From NCBI GenBank assembly GCA_917880885.1, contig OU862907.1, positions 71,977,072-72,041,071 of the forward strand: a DNA stretch of 64,000 bases, given 5' to 3'. The DNA comes from Limnephilus marmoratus (lineage: Eukaryota; Arthropoda; Insecta; Trichoptera; Limnephilidae). This document shows positions 36,701 to 47,401 of this stretch, piece by piece. A program made the position numbers and the translations under genes. Under the pieces are notes generated by a model. The model made no database searches, was not told the origin of the DNA, and saw only the letters and a program-made list of their open reading frames with translations. Numbering within the stretch: the first letter of the stretch is position 1; each line of letters opens with the position of its first letter.

Positions 36701-37019
36701 GTGATAGTACTCACAAAAAAATTGTAAAGTATAGTGTGCCAGTTTTATAGCTATTTAAAAAAAAATATATGTATATATATTTATAAAACAATATTTAAAA
36801 AAAATTGATAAAACTTGAAATTGAAAAAACCAGACGTATAGTGGAAAAATAGTATATATACGCACATGTACGGATATATACATATACGTATTATATTCTT
36901 TTAAATTTGAAAATAAAAAATAAAAAAAATAATAATAAGGTATCACTTATTTAGTTTTATTAAAGTGAATTTATACGAGTATTTGGTAATGAATTGGTTA
37001 TTATAAAGCTCCATTAACA

Positions 37020-37460
37020 ATATGTTTGAAAGAGTTTAAAATAAATGGCAAGATATCAGCGTCGATACATTTTTTTGTTATAATGATTACAAGTTCTCAA
37101 TAAGAAAGATTTTTGCCTGAGACTAGTTGAAGCAATTTCGACATGAAACAATGATTTGTACCTAGTTTTCTTACTCGGAACTCAAATATTAATTGATGAC
37201 AAAAGAGCAGGACAGTCAATATGACCATTCAAGATATTGTGTAAGTCATATCCGTAATATCTCTCCTACTTTTTTAGAATTTTGAGTTCATAGTGTTTTA
37301 TAGAGTTGTCCGTTTCATAATAACGCTAATGTCTCTTGAAGTTCCAGTGATGTACAAATTTTCTTTAGACAGCTTCTATGCGTTTTGTGTATACATTATA
37401 GAGTGGATTCCATATAGGAGAGGCATACTCAAGATGACTACGATGTTCACAAAAGTCATC
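37020..37460 (-). pseudogene. LINE C-terminal relic
   Basis: The minus frame reads HRSHLEYASPIWNPLYNVYT followed by KRIEAV, then after stops LHNILNGHIDCPALLSSI and VPSKKTRYKSLFH. Same protein region as at 30540, different copy, badly decayed. Confidence 0.8.
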
Positions 37461-37479
37461 ATTTAAGCGTTTAAAGTTT

Positions 37480-40470
37480 ATTGAGACCTCAGATAAGTAC
37501 GGGTACGTTACAAATTTTCTACAATTACAACAATAAAATGGTTTCACTTTGGTTCTGGAAGCACATACTTTGTCTGCAACTAGAACTTTATGACTGCGCT
37601 TCAAATATGAGAAATGTATCATCAGATGAATCCACAACACAAACTTTACATTCTGATCACAAAACTGGTTCAAATTAAATATGCGGTGAATTAAAACTAC
37701 ACTCGGAACATGAAAACAGTTTCTCTTTGATTCTGGCAGCATATACATAGTCCCAGTGGCGTAGCTAGGCAAGGGTGGCACCCGGGGCGGATAACGTGGT
37801 GTCACCCCCTCCAATTTTACTTCACAATTGTGTAAAAAATTGGTCCGTCCTGATGGGTGGGGGTTGGCTAGAGAATTTCAAAAATAGGCTATTTTCGTCT
37901 ATAAAAAGATCGTCAGGCACGAAAATAACACCGTATTCAATAATTTTGTGACAATATCTTTCGTATTTTTTTTTCCATGGTCGGGTGTCACATCCAGTGA
38001 CACTTCCCCGTCGGGTGGCACCCGGGGCGGTCCACCCCTCCCCCTCGCTACGCTACTGCATAGTCCGCAACTAGCACTTTCTTTTATACCTGCACTTCGA
38101 ATAAGTGAATGTTTTCCTTCGAAATTTGTCATCAGATGAATCCAGTTAAAATTTTAAATTGTGAACACAAAACTGGTTTAAATTAAATCTGTATGCGGCG
38201 CATTGAAACTACACTCAGAACTACAATCCGAACATGAAAATGACTACTATTTGATTCTGGCAGCACATATAACTGCAACTTGAATTTCATAACTGCACTT
38301 CGAATAAGAGAATGTTTTCCGTCGAAATATGTCATCAGATGAATCCAAGTGGAGTTTAAAATTTTTAACAAAAAACTGGTTATTTATAATTGAGAATATC
38401 TGTATGCGGCGCATTAAAACTATACTCAGAACATGAAGATAAACACTTTTGCGAGAAGGAAAATTCTTTTTCAAATTCATTGAATTACAACTTAGCTTTT
38501 TCGCGATCGGCGTCGTGGTCAACCAATTATTTGATTTGATGTAAATGACAAATATGGGTTATCGATTACGTGTCTCGGGTTGAACTTATTCAATACTACA
38601 CTGCATAAATATTCTAATCGCAATAAACCAATCAATAGATCGATATCTTCGGTCCTTTTCTAGGGACAAATATTGTCATCAACTTAATCACGGATGAACG
38701 GAAATATCAGTATCAATGCGGGACACAGTGGCGTGCGGTGTAGACAGGGGGTGGGGTTAGTTACAAATTTTTAACTGCTCTCCCGGAAATTGAGAATTCG
38801 GTTCATTTGCTACAATCACAATATGAACATGGTTTCTCTTTGATTCTGGCAGCACACACTTACTGCAACTATAAATTTATGACTGCACTTTAAATAAGAG
38901 AATGTTTTCCTTTGAAATGTGTCACAGATGAATCCACAACACAAATTTTACATTTTGAATACAAAACTGGTTTAAATTAAATCTCTATGCGGCGAATAAA
39001 AACTACATTCCGAACATGAAAAATAGTTTCTATTTGATTCTAGCAGCACATACATAGTCCGCAACGAGAATTTTATACTTAACTCACAGTTTTCCAGATT
39101 TAAGTTAAGAGTCAGTCTGTGTGAGAATCCAAAAGCTCGAATAAAAGTTACACACGGAACAAGCAAATGGTTTTCTTTCGATTTTGGAGCGTACGGTGTG
39201 CAACTCAAATTTTAAGCACATATCAACACTGGTTTTAAGATTGAATCTGTATTCGGTAACTCGTTTTAATTAAAACTGCACCCATAGCATGAAAATGGTT
39301 TTCCTCCGATATTTGCATCACATAGTCTGAAACGTTCATATCTTGCAACTCAGGGAATATCTTGCAGTAAGAACTCGGGAATGGTTTCCTTCGAAATGGG
39401 TCCGCAGATGAACAGAGTTACAAATGATGTGCTACAAAGATCGGAGTTAAACTATTTTCGTGTACTGCGTGATTAAAAATTAAAGCTGGGGACTCACACC
39501 TTTACTATCTCACAATTGAAATTTTATCGTTACACTCTGAACAGAAAACTGGTTTTAACTTAAGAATGGGTAGTTAAATCTATATTTTCATGCCAGCAAA
39601 TGATTTTCCTCAGAATTTTGCAGCATATTAGAATTGAAGAATCCACTCCGAACTTTAGAACGGTTTCGAAATTTATCCTGCATTTGGAGAACAAAACTGG
39701 TTTTAACTTTCTGTGTTCCAGGTTCAAAACTGCATCCAGAAATCAAAAATGGTTTTCCTCAGATTTTTGCACCACATAGTACGCAACTTGAATTTTTTAA
39801 CTGCACTTGGAAAATGGGAATGGTTTCCTTCGAAATGCGTCAGTACATGCACCCGCATCTGAATATTTTTTTGAAATTCTGAAAACAAGACTTGTTTTAA
39901 CTTAAGAATTAATCTGGTAAGAGTCTACCGGCGTAAATAAAAACTGAACCTTATTAATTATTTCAAAACTGGTTGAAATTTAAGATTGAATCTGTATTCG
40001 GTAACTCGTTTTAGTTAAAACTACACCCAAAACATGAAAATGGTTTTCCTCCGGTATTTGCAGCACGTAGTCTGAAACTTTCATATCTTGCATCTCGGGG
40101 AATATCTCTCAATAGTGGAACTCGGGAATGGTTTCCTTCGAAATGGGTCCGCAGATGAACAGATTTTCGAATGAAATTTCAAAGGAAACCATTTTCAAGT
40201 TTCACGTGCAAGATTTGAAAGTTGCAGAGATCTATGCTGCAAAGATCGGAGGAGAACCATTTTCGTGTATTGTGTGCATTAATAATTAAAGATGAGGACT
40301 TACACCTTTACTATTTCACAATTGAAAATTTATCGTTACACTCAGAACACAAAACTGGTTTTAACTTAAACATGTGTTGTTAAAATGATGTTTTAAAGCC
40401 AGCAAATGATTGTCTTCAGAATTTTGCAGCATATTTGAATTGAAGACTCCACTCGGAACTCTGTTATTTG
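37480..40470 (-). repeat. 3-kb array of degenerate half zinc-finger repeats
   Basis: The minus strand repeats words such as AAACCATTTTCATGTTCTGA, AACCAGTTTTGTGTTCAAAA and AACATTCTCTTATTCGAAGT, the same trio as in the hAT element at 25760-27030. Local frames give YFSCSECSFYSPHRDLI (39000) and similar half-fingers with CxxC but no HxxxH. The frame is lost between repeats, so it is not coding now. It lies inside the first intron of the zinc-finger gene, antisense to it. Confidence 0.7.
37754..38058. mobile_element. hAT MITE inside the finger-repeat array
   Basis: CAGTGGCGTAGCTAG at the left and CTCGCTACGCTACTG at the right, flanked by CATAGTCC at 37746-37753 and 38059-38066. It also carries an internal inverted GGTGGCACCCGGGGCGG motif near both ends. 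305 bp, non-coding. Confidence 0.95.
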
Positions 40471-40479
40471 TAGCTCTAT

Positions 40480-42198
40480 GTAGGTCGGTCGGAATTCCCA
40501 AATTTTTTTCTTGTTTTGTTTACACATTTGACTAGCTAGTAATTTTTTTATATTTAAGGAGGTCGAAATATGCGTTTTAAATTCCACAAAGTAAACTTTA
40601 ATGGGGGGGGGGTCACCACGTTTTGTTCAGAATTGTTGTTGTAGAATAATATATTCATTTTTCCTTGTTCGATTAGGTACTAGTACCTTAAATTCGCTGA
40701 TATGCGATATGCAGGAGTTCACAACGGTTTAATTCACAATGCATAACTTTTAATATAAAAGTTAAATTGTTTATTTTTCTTCTCTTTTCTATGGGATGCA
40801 GTTTAAGCTTATTAAGGAGATTGAATAGGAGTGTGTAATATGAGGTTAATAATTTCTGTAATTGTAATCATGCTGCATACTAGTGGTATAGATGGTTTTT
40901 ATAATTTCCAACGAATCGAACTATTTGATTGTTCTGATTATAAATCCCAGTGTCTTCGTGACTTGAAAGAAGTTGATGATAGAGCAGATTGAGTTAATTA
41001 AGTTAATTACTACAAAAAGTTTCCAGTTTATAAAGTACATGTTTCATTTGTGGGTCATGTTTCATGTTATAAGTTATTGTAGATACTTTTTATATTATAA
41101 AATTGATGCGAAACAACAATATTCTAATGACAATAAACAGGCAAACTTCACTGTGAGGTGCTCAAAATAAAAAGGTGTTTCTTGCCCATAGATGAATAAA
41201 AGAAAAAACAGGTTATTAAGACAACGCTCGTAGTTGCACCGATCTAGGACTATTCGACATACTTGAGATTTACTGTCTTACTGTTTAGTATCGCACATAA
41301 GTTCGTTCGTCAGACAAGCTGTCACCAGCTGCCACAAACCAGCGGCTCTGTGCTTTTTCTTTTGTGGAAAATTGCCTTCCTGTGTTTTTGAGTGGTGCAA
41401 AAATCATTCTCGTGCATAAAACAATTCCGATAGAGTTTCTGTCCATTCGAGAATACACGCAAATTACGTGTTATTTACTTAAATATAATTCAAAGCTTTT
41501 GGCTACCCGAAGTCGGTAAATATCGAAATAAAATAAAGCGTGATAGAAAACACACACAAGTGTTGCTAGGACAATCATATTGACAATACTTCGTAATCTA
41601 CTACCTGCTCGATGTCTATAGCTATTTCGTTCGTATGCACATATTCTCTGAAATCATATCCTTTTCTCGTGCTTTTGATTTTTCGCCCTATACTTCAATC
41701 AACAGATGCGCGAACCATTGTATTATTTTTTCATCCGCACTCACGTATCATTTTCTTATTAGTTTCGTTTTAGCTATGAGAAATGAAGCAATGCGTGCTT
41801 TATGTTGGGTTCGATTAGTATGATTATGACTTGTTTTTGTATTTAATTTGTCTGCGTTCCTTGCTTTGTATTTATTTAATCGGCGTTCCCTGAAACGGAT
41901 ATCTGCGATGTTTCTGAATTCTGAAACCTACATTTTAAAAGATGTAATTTTTATGTATAGTCGCAGTATGTTCAGTGGAGCGTCCTTACATCACTTTACG
42001 GTCGAAAATCTGCAATAATTTTAGAAATAACTTTAATGGAGACTTCTTTCGCTTTGTCAATTCTTTTTCTTTGTTTCTATAAGGTTTTTCGTGGTATCTT
42101 TGTTTGATTTTTTTACAAAAACAATATGTTTCCCTACGATACTATATCCATAATTTTTAATACGATGTTCTAAGTATGTATGGTTTTTGTTTCTCTAG
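40480..42198. other. Remainder of the first intron of the zinc-finger gene
   Basis: No gene. Parts of 41240-42190 are similar to 35010-35500 (CTTGAGATWTACTG, TTCGTCAGACAAGCTGTC, CCCTGAAACGGAYATCT), showing an old local duplication of the intron and exon block. Confidence 0.6.
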
Positions 42199-42351
42199 GT
42201 AGCATTGATGAGGAGCTTGTTACCATCAAGGTAGAACCAGGATCCCGAGAAGAAGTTAAAGGCGGAATTCCTTATACGGAAATTGATGTAGGCCTTCTGG
42301 ATGTTAAAAAAGAATGCTTGGAGCGATCTGAAGGATTGACCCAGACAGAAG
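42199..42351 (+). CDS. Zinc-finger gene, exon 2 (acidic module copy)
   Basis: Bounded by an acceptor (TTTCTCTAG) and a donor (GTAAAA). Encodes SIDEELVTIKVEPGSREE, then an acidic linker ending VKKECLERSEGLTQTE. It is a paralogue of exon 1 (shared IKVEPGS, PYT-IDI/V and DVKKECL). It enters and leaves in phase 1, so it can be added or skipped without changing the frame. The conserved IKVE may be a SUMO acceptor (inference). Confidence 0.75.
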
Positions 42352-42472
42352 GTAAAACTGGTTTTTAGGTAGTTAAAGGTGACGATTCGTTCTCTCCTAA
42401 TTTTTTATCTTTTTTTAATGAAGTTATTTTACTTATATATACCAAACTTTCTTTGTCTAAAATCTTTTTCAG

Positions 42473-43383
42473 GCTTTCTGAAAAACCTTATTACGCATCA
42501 TGGGGGAAAGCGATACTCTTGTCTCCATTGTAACTACTCCTGCTCTCGTAAGTCAACGTTTAAACTGCACTTGCGCACACATTCTGGAGAAAACACGTTT
42601 TCATGTACTACAAAGAGACAACTAAATATTCACAGTGGAGAGAAACCATTTTCATGTCCCGACTGCAAATTTTCGTTTACCACAAAGGGAAATCTAAAAA
42701 GGCACATGCTTACTCACAGTGGAGAGAAACCTTTTTCATGTCCCAACTGTTACTACTTATTCTCTCGGAAGGGAGATTTAAAAATTCATATGTTTTCCCA
42801 CAGAGGAAAGAAACCTTTTTCATGTTCCGACTGCAACTATTCATGTTCTACAAAGGTTAATCTAAAAAATCACATGTTAACCCACAGTAGAGAAAAAATT
42901 TTTTCGTGTTCCGACTGCAACTATTCATGTAATCTGAAAGGAAATCTAAAACAGCATCTGCTTATCCACAGTAGAGAAAAACGTTTTTCATGTTCCGACT
43001 GCAACTATTCATGCTCTCGGAAGGGAGATTTAAAAAATCACAAGTTTACCCACAGTGGAGAAAAACCTTTTTCATGTTCTGACTGCAACTATACATGTTA
43101 TCTGAAAGGAACTCTAAAACAGCACCTGTTTATCCACAGTGGAGAAAAACCTTTTTCATGTCCCGACTGCAACTATTCATGCTCTCGTAAGAGCCACCTA
43201 AAAAGACACATGTTTACCCACAGTGGAGAAAAACCTTTTTCATGTCCCGACTGCAACTATTCATGCTCTCGTAAGAGCCACCTAAAAAGACACATGTTTA
43301 CCCACAGTGGAGAAAAACCTTTTTCGTGTCCTGACTGTAACTTTTCATGTTCTTCAAAGAGCCATTTAAAATTTGTCACGTAA
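42473..43383 (+). CDS. Zinc-finger gene, exon 3: C2H2 finger array
   Basis: The acceptor TCTTTTTCAG precedes GFLKNLITHH. The exon then encodes about ten C2H2 units of the type KPFSCPDCNYSCSRKSHLKR with HxxxH and HSGEKP linkers, a sequence-specific DNA-binding array expected to act in the nucleus. The second unit lacks its CxxC half (NTFSCTTKRQLNIH). Units 9 and 10 (43141-43308) look identical at DNA level, a recent 84-bp tandem duplication. The last finger stops at HLKFVT without its His pair. The clean frame, in contrast to decayed relatives at 35480 and 46140, suggests selection. Confidence 0.85.
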
Positions 43384-45680
43384 ATAATTACCAATTTGTG
43401 ATATAATTATTTACCTGACCACTAACCTGGTATTTTGAACAGCCCGTATTGGATTGGCAACACTTTTTGCTCTCTGGTTTTGACACTTCTAGAAACAGCG
43501 GCGTCTTGGGAACCGCTGCAGTTTCAATGAGTCAAAATACTTTAATAATTTAAGTCTGATCGACATGTAAGAAGATCTTAAGGATAACCGCCACGTGTCC
43601 CGCGGAGTTCACGCGTCGCTTGAGGAGCGTGTTCAAGTCTTTTAGTTCGTGGAGAATGTGTTTGTTCCGATTTTTATGATAATGGCTACCTGCCAGCCGA
43701 GCCCGAGAAGGAATCGAAAGTTATTGGGGTAGTCCTGTTGATTACGCGCCGGGATGGATTGATCCTTACAACCATCCGTCTTGTTGACTCCCGAGAAAAT
43801 TGTCGTTCTCGACCCGAAGGTTTTTGGAACCATTGTTACGGATGGGACACGTGGGAGCCTGGAACCTCTGAGATTTTGAGGCCTACTGAAGCAGCTGCTG
43901 AACCTATACCGTGGAAGGATGACCTTGGCCTTCCCCTAATGTCGAGATATCACTGAAATGCACACACGCACACACATTGGAATCGCATCTCTACTCCGTC
44001 AGTAAACGGATATTTTGTATTGTTCCCTACTTTTAAATCTAAATCCATTTTTTCTCTGGTTCAGTGGAGCTTTCTTTCCATTTTGTCGTCCCTCCGACAT
44101 GCCTTATAACCAAAGATCCTCCAAGGAACTAGAGAACAAAATATATTCTTAAGTGTAGCTCTTTGTGTAGCAGAGATTTGAGCAACTTTCTGGTATACAA
44201 AATGTGTAAATTTTCATATAAATAAATAGATTATATTTAGCTAGTATTTGCTACAATTAAGTTTGGTTTAGCTTTCCTTAAAGTGAATAATATTATTTCT
44301 TCAAACTTTGCAAATTTTCTTTGTGGCATTATTCACTTAATATTATTCATTATAATTATTATATGAATAATATTAAGTCATAGTTTATTAAGAATATTGT
44401 TGTCTTTCTAACAAAGGTAGTACTGCTTCGGCGTACTTTCCTATTAAGTAATTCCAGCATGGAATATATAATACTCTACCTCTAGCACAGGAGAGCGTAT
44501 TTTTGTATAGCTTATAGTCATAAGTAAAATATTTGTATTAGTCTCACTGCTGAAACACCAGTGTTTCTTTACACAATTTTGTACCTAATGTCATTCAAAT
44601 GTTTTGATTGATCACGGGTTATTGATGGGTTGATTGATGTCGGGTTACCGTGAAGGTCGTACTCGAGAACCCTTCCCCTAGTGTGGGACGAAACACTTCG
44701 CCCTTCGTACTCCGAGCTAGCATCCCCTAGCAACGGCATCCTCAACGTGTAATAGAAATAGATTAGCTTGGTTTAACATCTGGTCCATTGGGTATGTTTT
44801 TGTTAATTTGTTACTATTCCTTTTGTCATATTATTTGGATACAGTTTGTATGGAACGTGTCAAGGAAATAGGTGTGTAACGAATGATTGCACATAAGCTA
44901 ATGAGACAACTAAAAACATCGACATTGAAATTTACGTCCCCACATAGTACCATGCCGCCAACGCACACAATCACACAATACCATGCCGCCAGCGCCTTCA
45001 CTAAAGAATGGGAGAGCTGCTTTTTCAATCTTCCAAACGATGTCTACAACACCATTACGTTCTTCAATTAACTTATCAATTGAAAACATAGACGCAATTG
45101 GTAATGAATACATGCAGCATCAAAATTGGACTCCTAAACACATCTAAACAACCACGTAGTAACTCTTCTGCCGGAGGCTACGCGAAGCAATAAACACAAC
45201 CAAGGAAATGTTCCGCTATTTACATGTCCCCCACCACGCGACTTGCCGAGCTCTAATTGGTCAACGCCGAATAAAGGAAATCTCCGAGTCGTAAATAATT
45301 ACGTAACCAAATTCACCTTCTCGAAAACGATGAACTAAATTACGAGAAAATGGTCACATTTACGACCAATACATAAATATCAGCGCCAAAAAATAAGTAT
45401 GTGCTAAAATAATAACCTAAAAACTGAAACCTATCTGTGTTTTCCGCACTTTGAAAAAATGTTATTCCAAAATATTGTGATTTGGTTCTAATATGTAAAC
45501 ATTGTACATTTTCTTATAAATATAATAAAAATAATGGGAGACGATGGTTTGGACGGACTGATCCGACTTGGTGAGAACTATTGCGTATAATTGTGCAACA
45601 TCTGATCGCCGAATATAGCGACCAGGAAAACTGCCTAACTTACACACCCTGCAAAAAAACAGGGAGTTTTCTTAGAACAA
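43384..45680. other. No clear gene; unclassified repeats and AT-rich DNA
   Basis: Contains a GC-richer block at 43560-43960 with short frames lacking motifs, a CA-rich run near 43963, and an AT-rich stretch at 44215-44400 with inverted AATATTATTCA words. Nothing convincing is seen. Confidence 0.4.
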
Positions 45681-45694
45681 AAGTTCAACACGGG

Positions 45695-45730
45695 TCGGTC
45701 CTATAAATAGGGCCCTTTCTCCCAACCCAC
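45695..45730 (+). promoter_or_regulatory. TATA-type core promoter candidate
   Basis: CCTATAAATAGGGCCC followed about 30 bp on by an initiator-like AGTCAGTTC. The decayed zinc-finger block at 46140 lies downstream. It could instead be the promoter of a solo LTR. Confidence 0.45.
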
Positions 45731-46139
45731 AAGTCAGTTCAAAATATACCACCAACGAAGTAACAGTCTTCTACAACCAAAGTCTTCCAGTTCAAACCTA
45801 TTTTCAAGTGTTTTAATCCAGTACTCAAATCAGTTTTTTGCCATTATACCTAGAAGCATTTGTCAATGTAGTAAATTCATTTAAAAGACCAGTGGCGTTC
45901 CAAAATCCACTGGCGTACCAAACTCCATTGTCGTGTCATTGTGGCCAGCTCCCTATTATATTTAGTTTATGTACAAACGTCTAGTACACAGTTTGTGTAT
46001 GTACTTTTTTACAATACATTTATGGAATCTTCCCAAACAATCTTGTTTCTTTTTACATTCTGGAACAAAAAAGCAGAACCTTCCCACATTACGGATTGCT
46101 AGGTCCCACATAAACCTGAGAGAGAGAGAGATAACCTTA

Positions 46140-46830
46140 TAAATTCACTTGTTAAACCACAGTTAAAAGATTCCTTTTTCATGTCCCAACTGCAATTATT
46201 CATGTTCTACGAAGGGAAATCTAAAAATTCACATGTTTACCCATGGTAGAGAAAAAAAAATTTTCATGTCCCGACTGCAACTATTCATGCTATCAGAAAG
46301 GAAATCTCAAAAGGCACATGTTTACCCACAGGGCAGAAAAAAAAGTTTTTTCATGTCCCGCTACAATTTTTCATGTAATCAAAAAGGAACTCTAAAATGT
46401 CATACGTTGACTCACAATGCCGAAAACCTTTTACTTGTCCTGACTGCAACTATTCATGCTCTCGGAAGGGATATCTAAAAATGCATATTGCCCACAGTGG
46501 AGAAAAACCTTTTTCGTGCCCCGACTGCAACTATCCATGTACTACAAAGGAAAGTCTAAAAATTCATTTATTTACCCATTGTGGAGAAAAACCTTTATGT
46601 CCCCACTAACACTATTCATGCACTCGGAATTGGGATTTAAAAAAAACACCTGGTTATTCACAACGGATCAAGTAATTTTAAATGTTTCCTGTTAACATTT
46701 TCTCTTTATAGGAAAGCTTATCTAAAAAGTCGCGCGTTCAGTGGAGAAAATCCTTTTTAATGTTTCGACTACAACTATTTATGTTGTACAACGGGACGTA
46801 AGTTAATAAATAATTTATTTTTTTGTTCAT
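46140..46830 (+). pseudogene. Decayed C2H2 zinc-finger block
   Basis: Fingers of the same type as at 42473: CPNCNYSCSTKGNLKIHMFT, CPDCNYSCYQKGNLKRHMFT, then frameshifts, CPDCNYSCSRKGYLKMHIAH and CPDCNYPCTTKESLKIHLFT, ending GEKPLCPH before a stop. More degraded fingers follow to 46830. No acidic exon is found upstream. Confidence 0.85.
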
Positions 46831-46869
46831 ATGAAGCGGATACTTTGTGATGTGACATTATTAATTTAT

Positions 46870-47076
46870 AATAAAACAATAACTTTGTAAACACTACTTT
46901 TATTTTTTTATAATTTATGCCGATCGGGTTTCGCTACAACCGTAGCTTAAATCAGGGCAGTATAATACTCTACTGTAGAGTATCATAGTGCCCTGATGAA
47001 GCTACGGTTGTAGCAAAACCCGGTCGGCATAAAGTATAATAAATAATAGTGGTGTTTACAAAGTTATTGTTTTATT
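46870..47076. repeat. Inverted repeat with paired hammerhead-like motifs
   Basis: Two arms of about 100 bp meet at the palindrome ATACTCTAC-TGTAGAGTAT (centre about 46973). The right arm reads TGCC, CTGATGA, A, stem GCTAC/GTAGC with loop GGTT, AAAAC, CCGGTC and GGCA. TGCC/GGCA can close stem I. The left arm has the same on the minus strand with GAAAC but CTGATTTA. Each arm therefore has one core defect. Confidence 0.7.
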
Positions 47077-47158
47077 TTAAATAAATAAAAATCACCTCTA
47101 GGACGGTAGGACACAAATGAAATAACAAACAACTATACAAGTAGAAGGCTCTTCTCTT

Positions 47159-47386
47159 TCACCAGTCTTGTGATGCCGGACAATCTTCACCTTTACAGGA
47201 CTCGATTACTTCTTCTGATTCGTTGCATACGAAAATTACTGAATATGCCTTCGTACGTACACGGTGCTCCGGAGTTACCCGGGCCTTCACAGTGCAAATG
47301 GCACCAATACGTTTCACTAGGACGTAATCGATGGCACTGCCTCCGTAACTCTCTCTGCAGGATCTACAAATTATATTTACATTCAT
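47159..47386 (-). CDS. Possible exon of a small Cys-rich protein, unrecognised
   Basis: The minus frame reads CRSCRESYGGSAIDYVLVKR, GAICTVKARVTPEHRV, then AYSVIFVCNESEEVIESCKG and EDCPASQDW before a stop. It has six or seven cysteines and balanced composition unlike the nearby noise. TTTGTAG at about 47366 could be a splice acceptor in front of SCRES. No family recognised. It may be a host secreted-protein exon, or chance. Confidence 0.35.
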   Translation of the reverse strand: MNVNIICRSCRESYGGSAIDYVLVKRIGAICTVKARVTPEHRVRTKAYSVIFVCNESEEVIESCKGEDCPASQDW

Positions 47387-47401
47387 AATTATAAGGTACA
47401 A

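Noticed and set aside
43738..43956. 72-codon frame with DTWEPGTSEIL, chromodomain-like at first sight
   Set aside because: Too short, lacks the other chromodomain residues, and has no neighbouring element to support it.
44830..46090. Complete LTR retrotransposon around the TATA box at 45701
   Set aside because: No paired direct repeat, primer site or target duplication could be identified.
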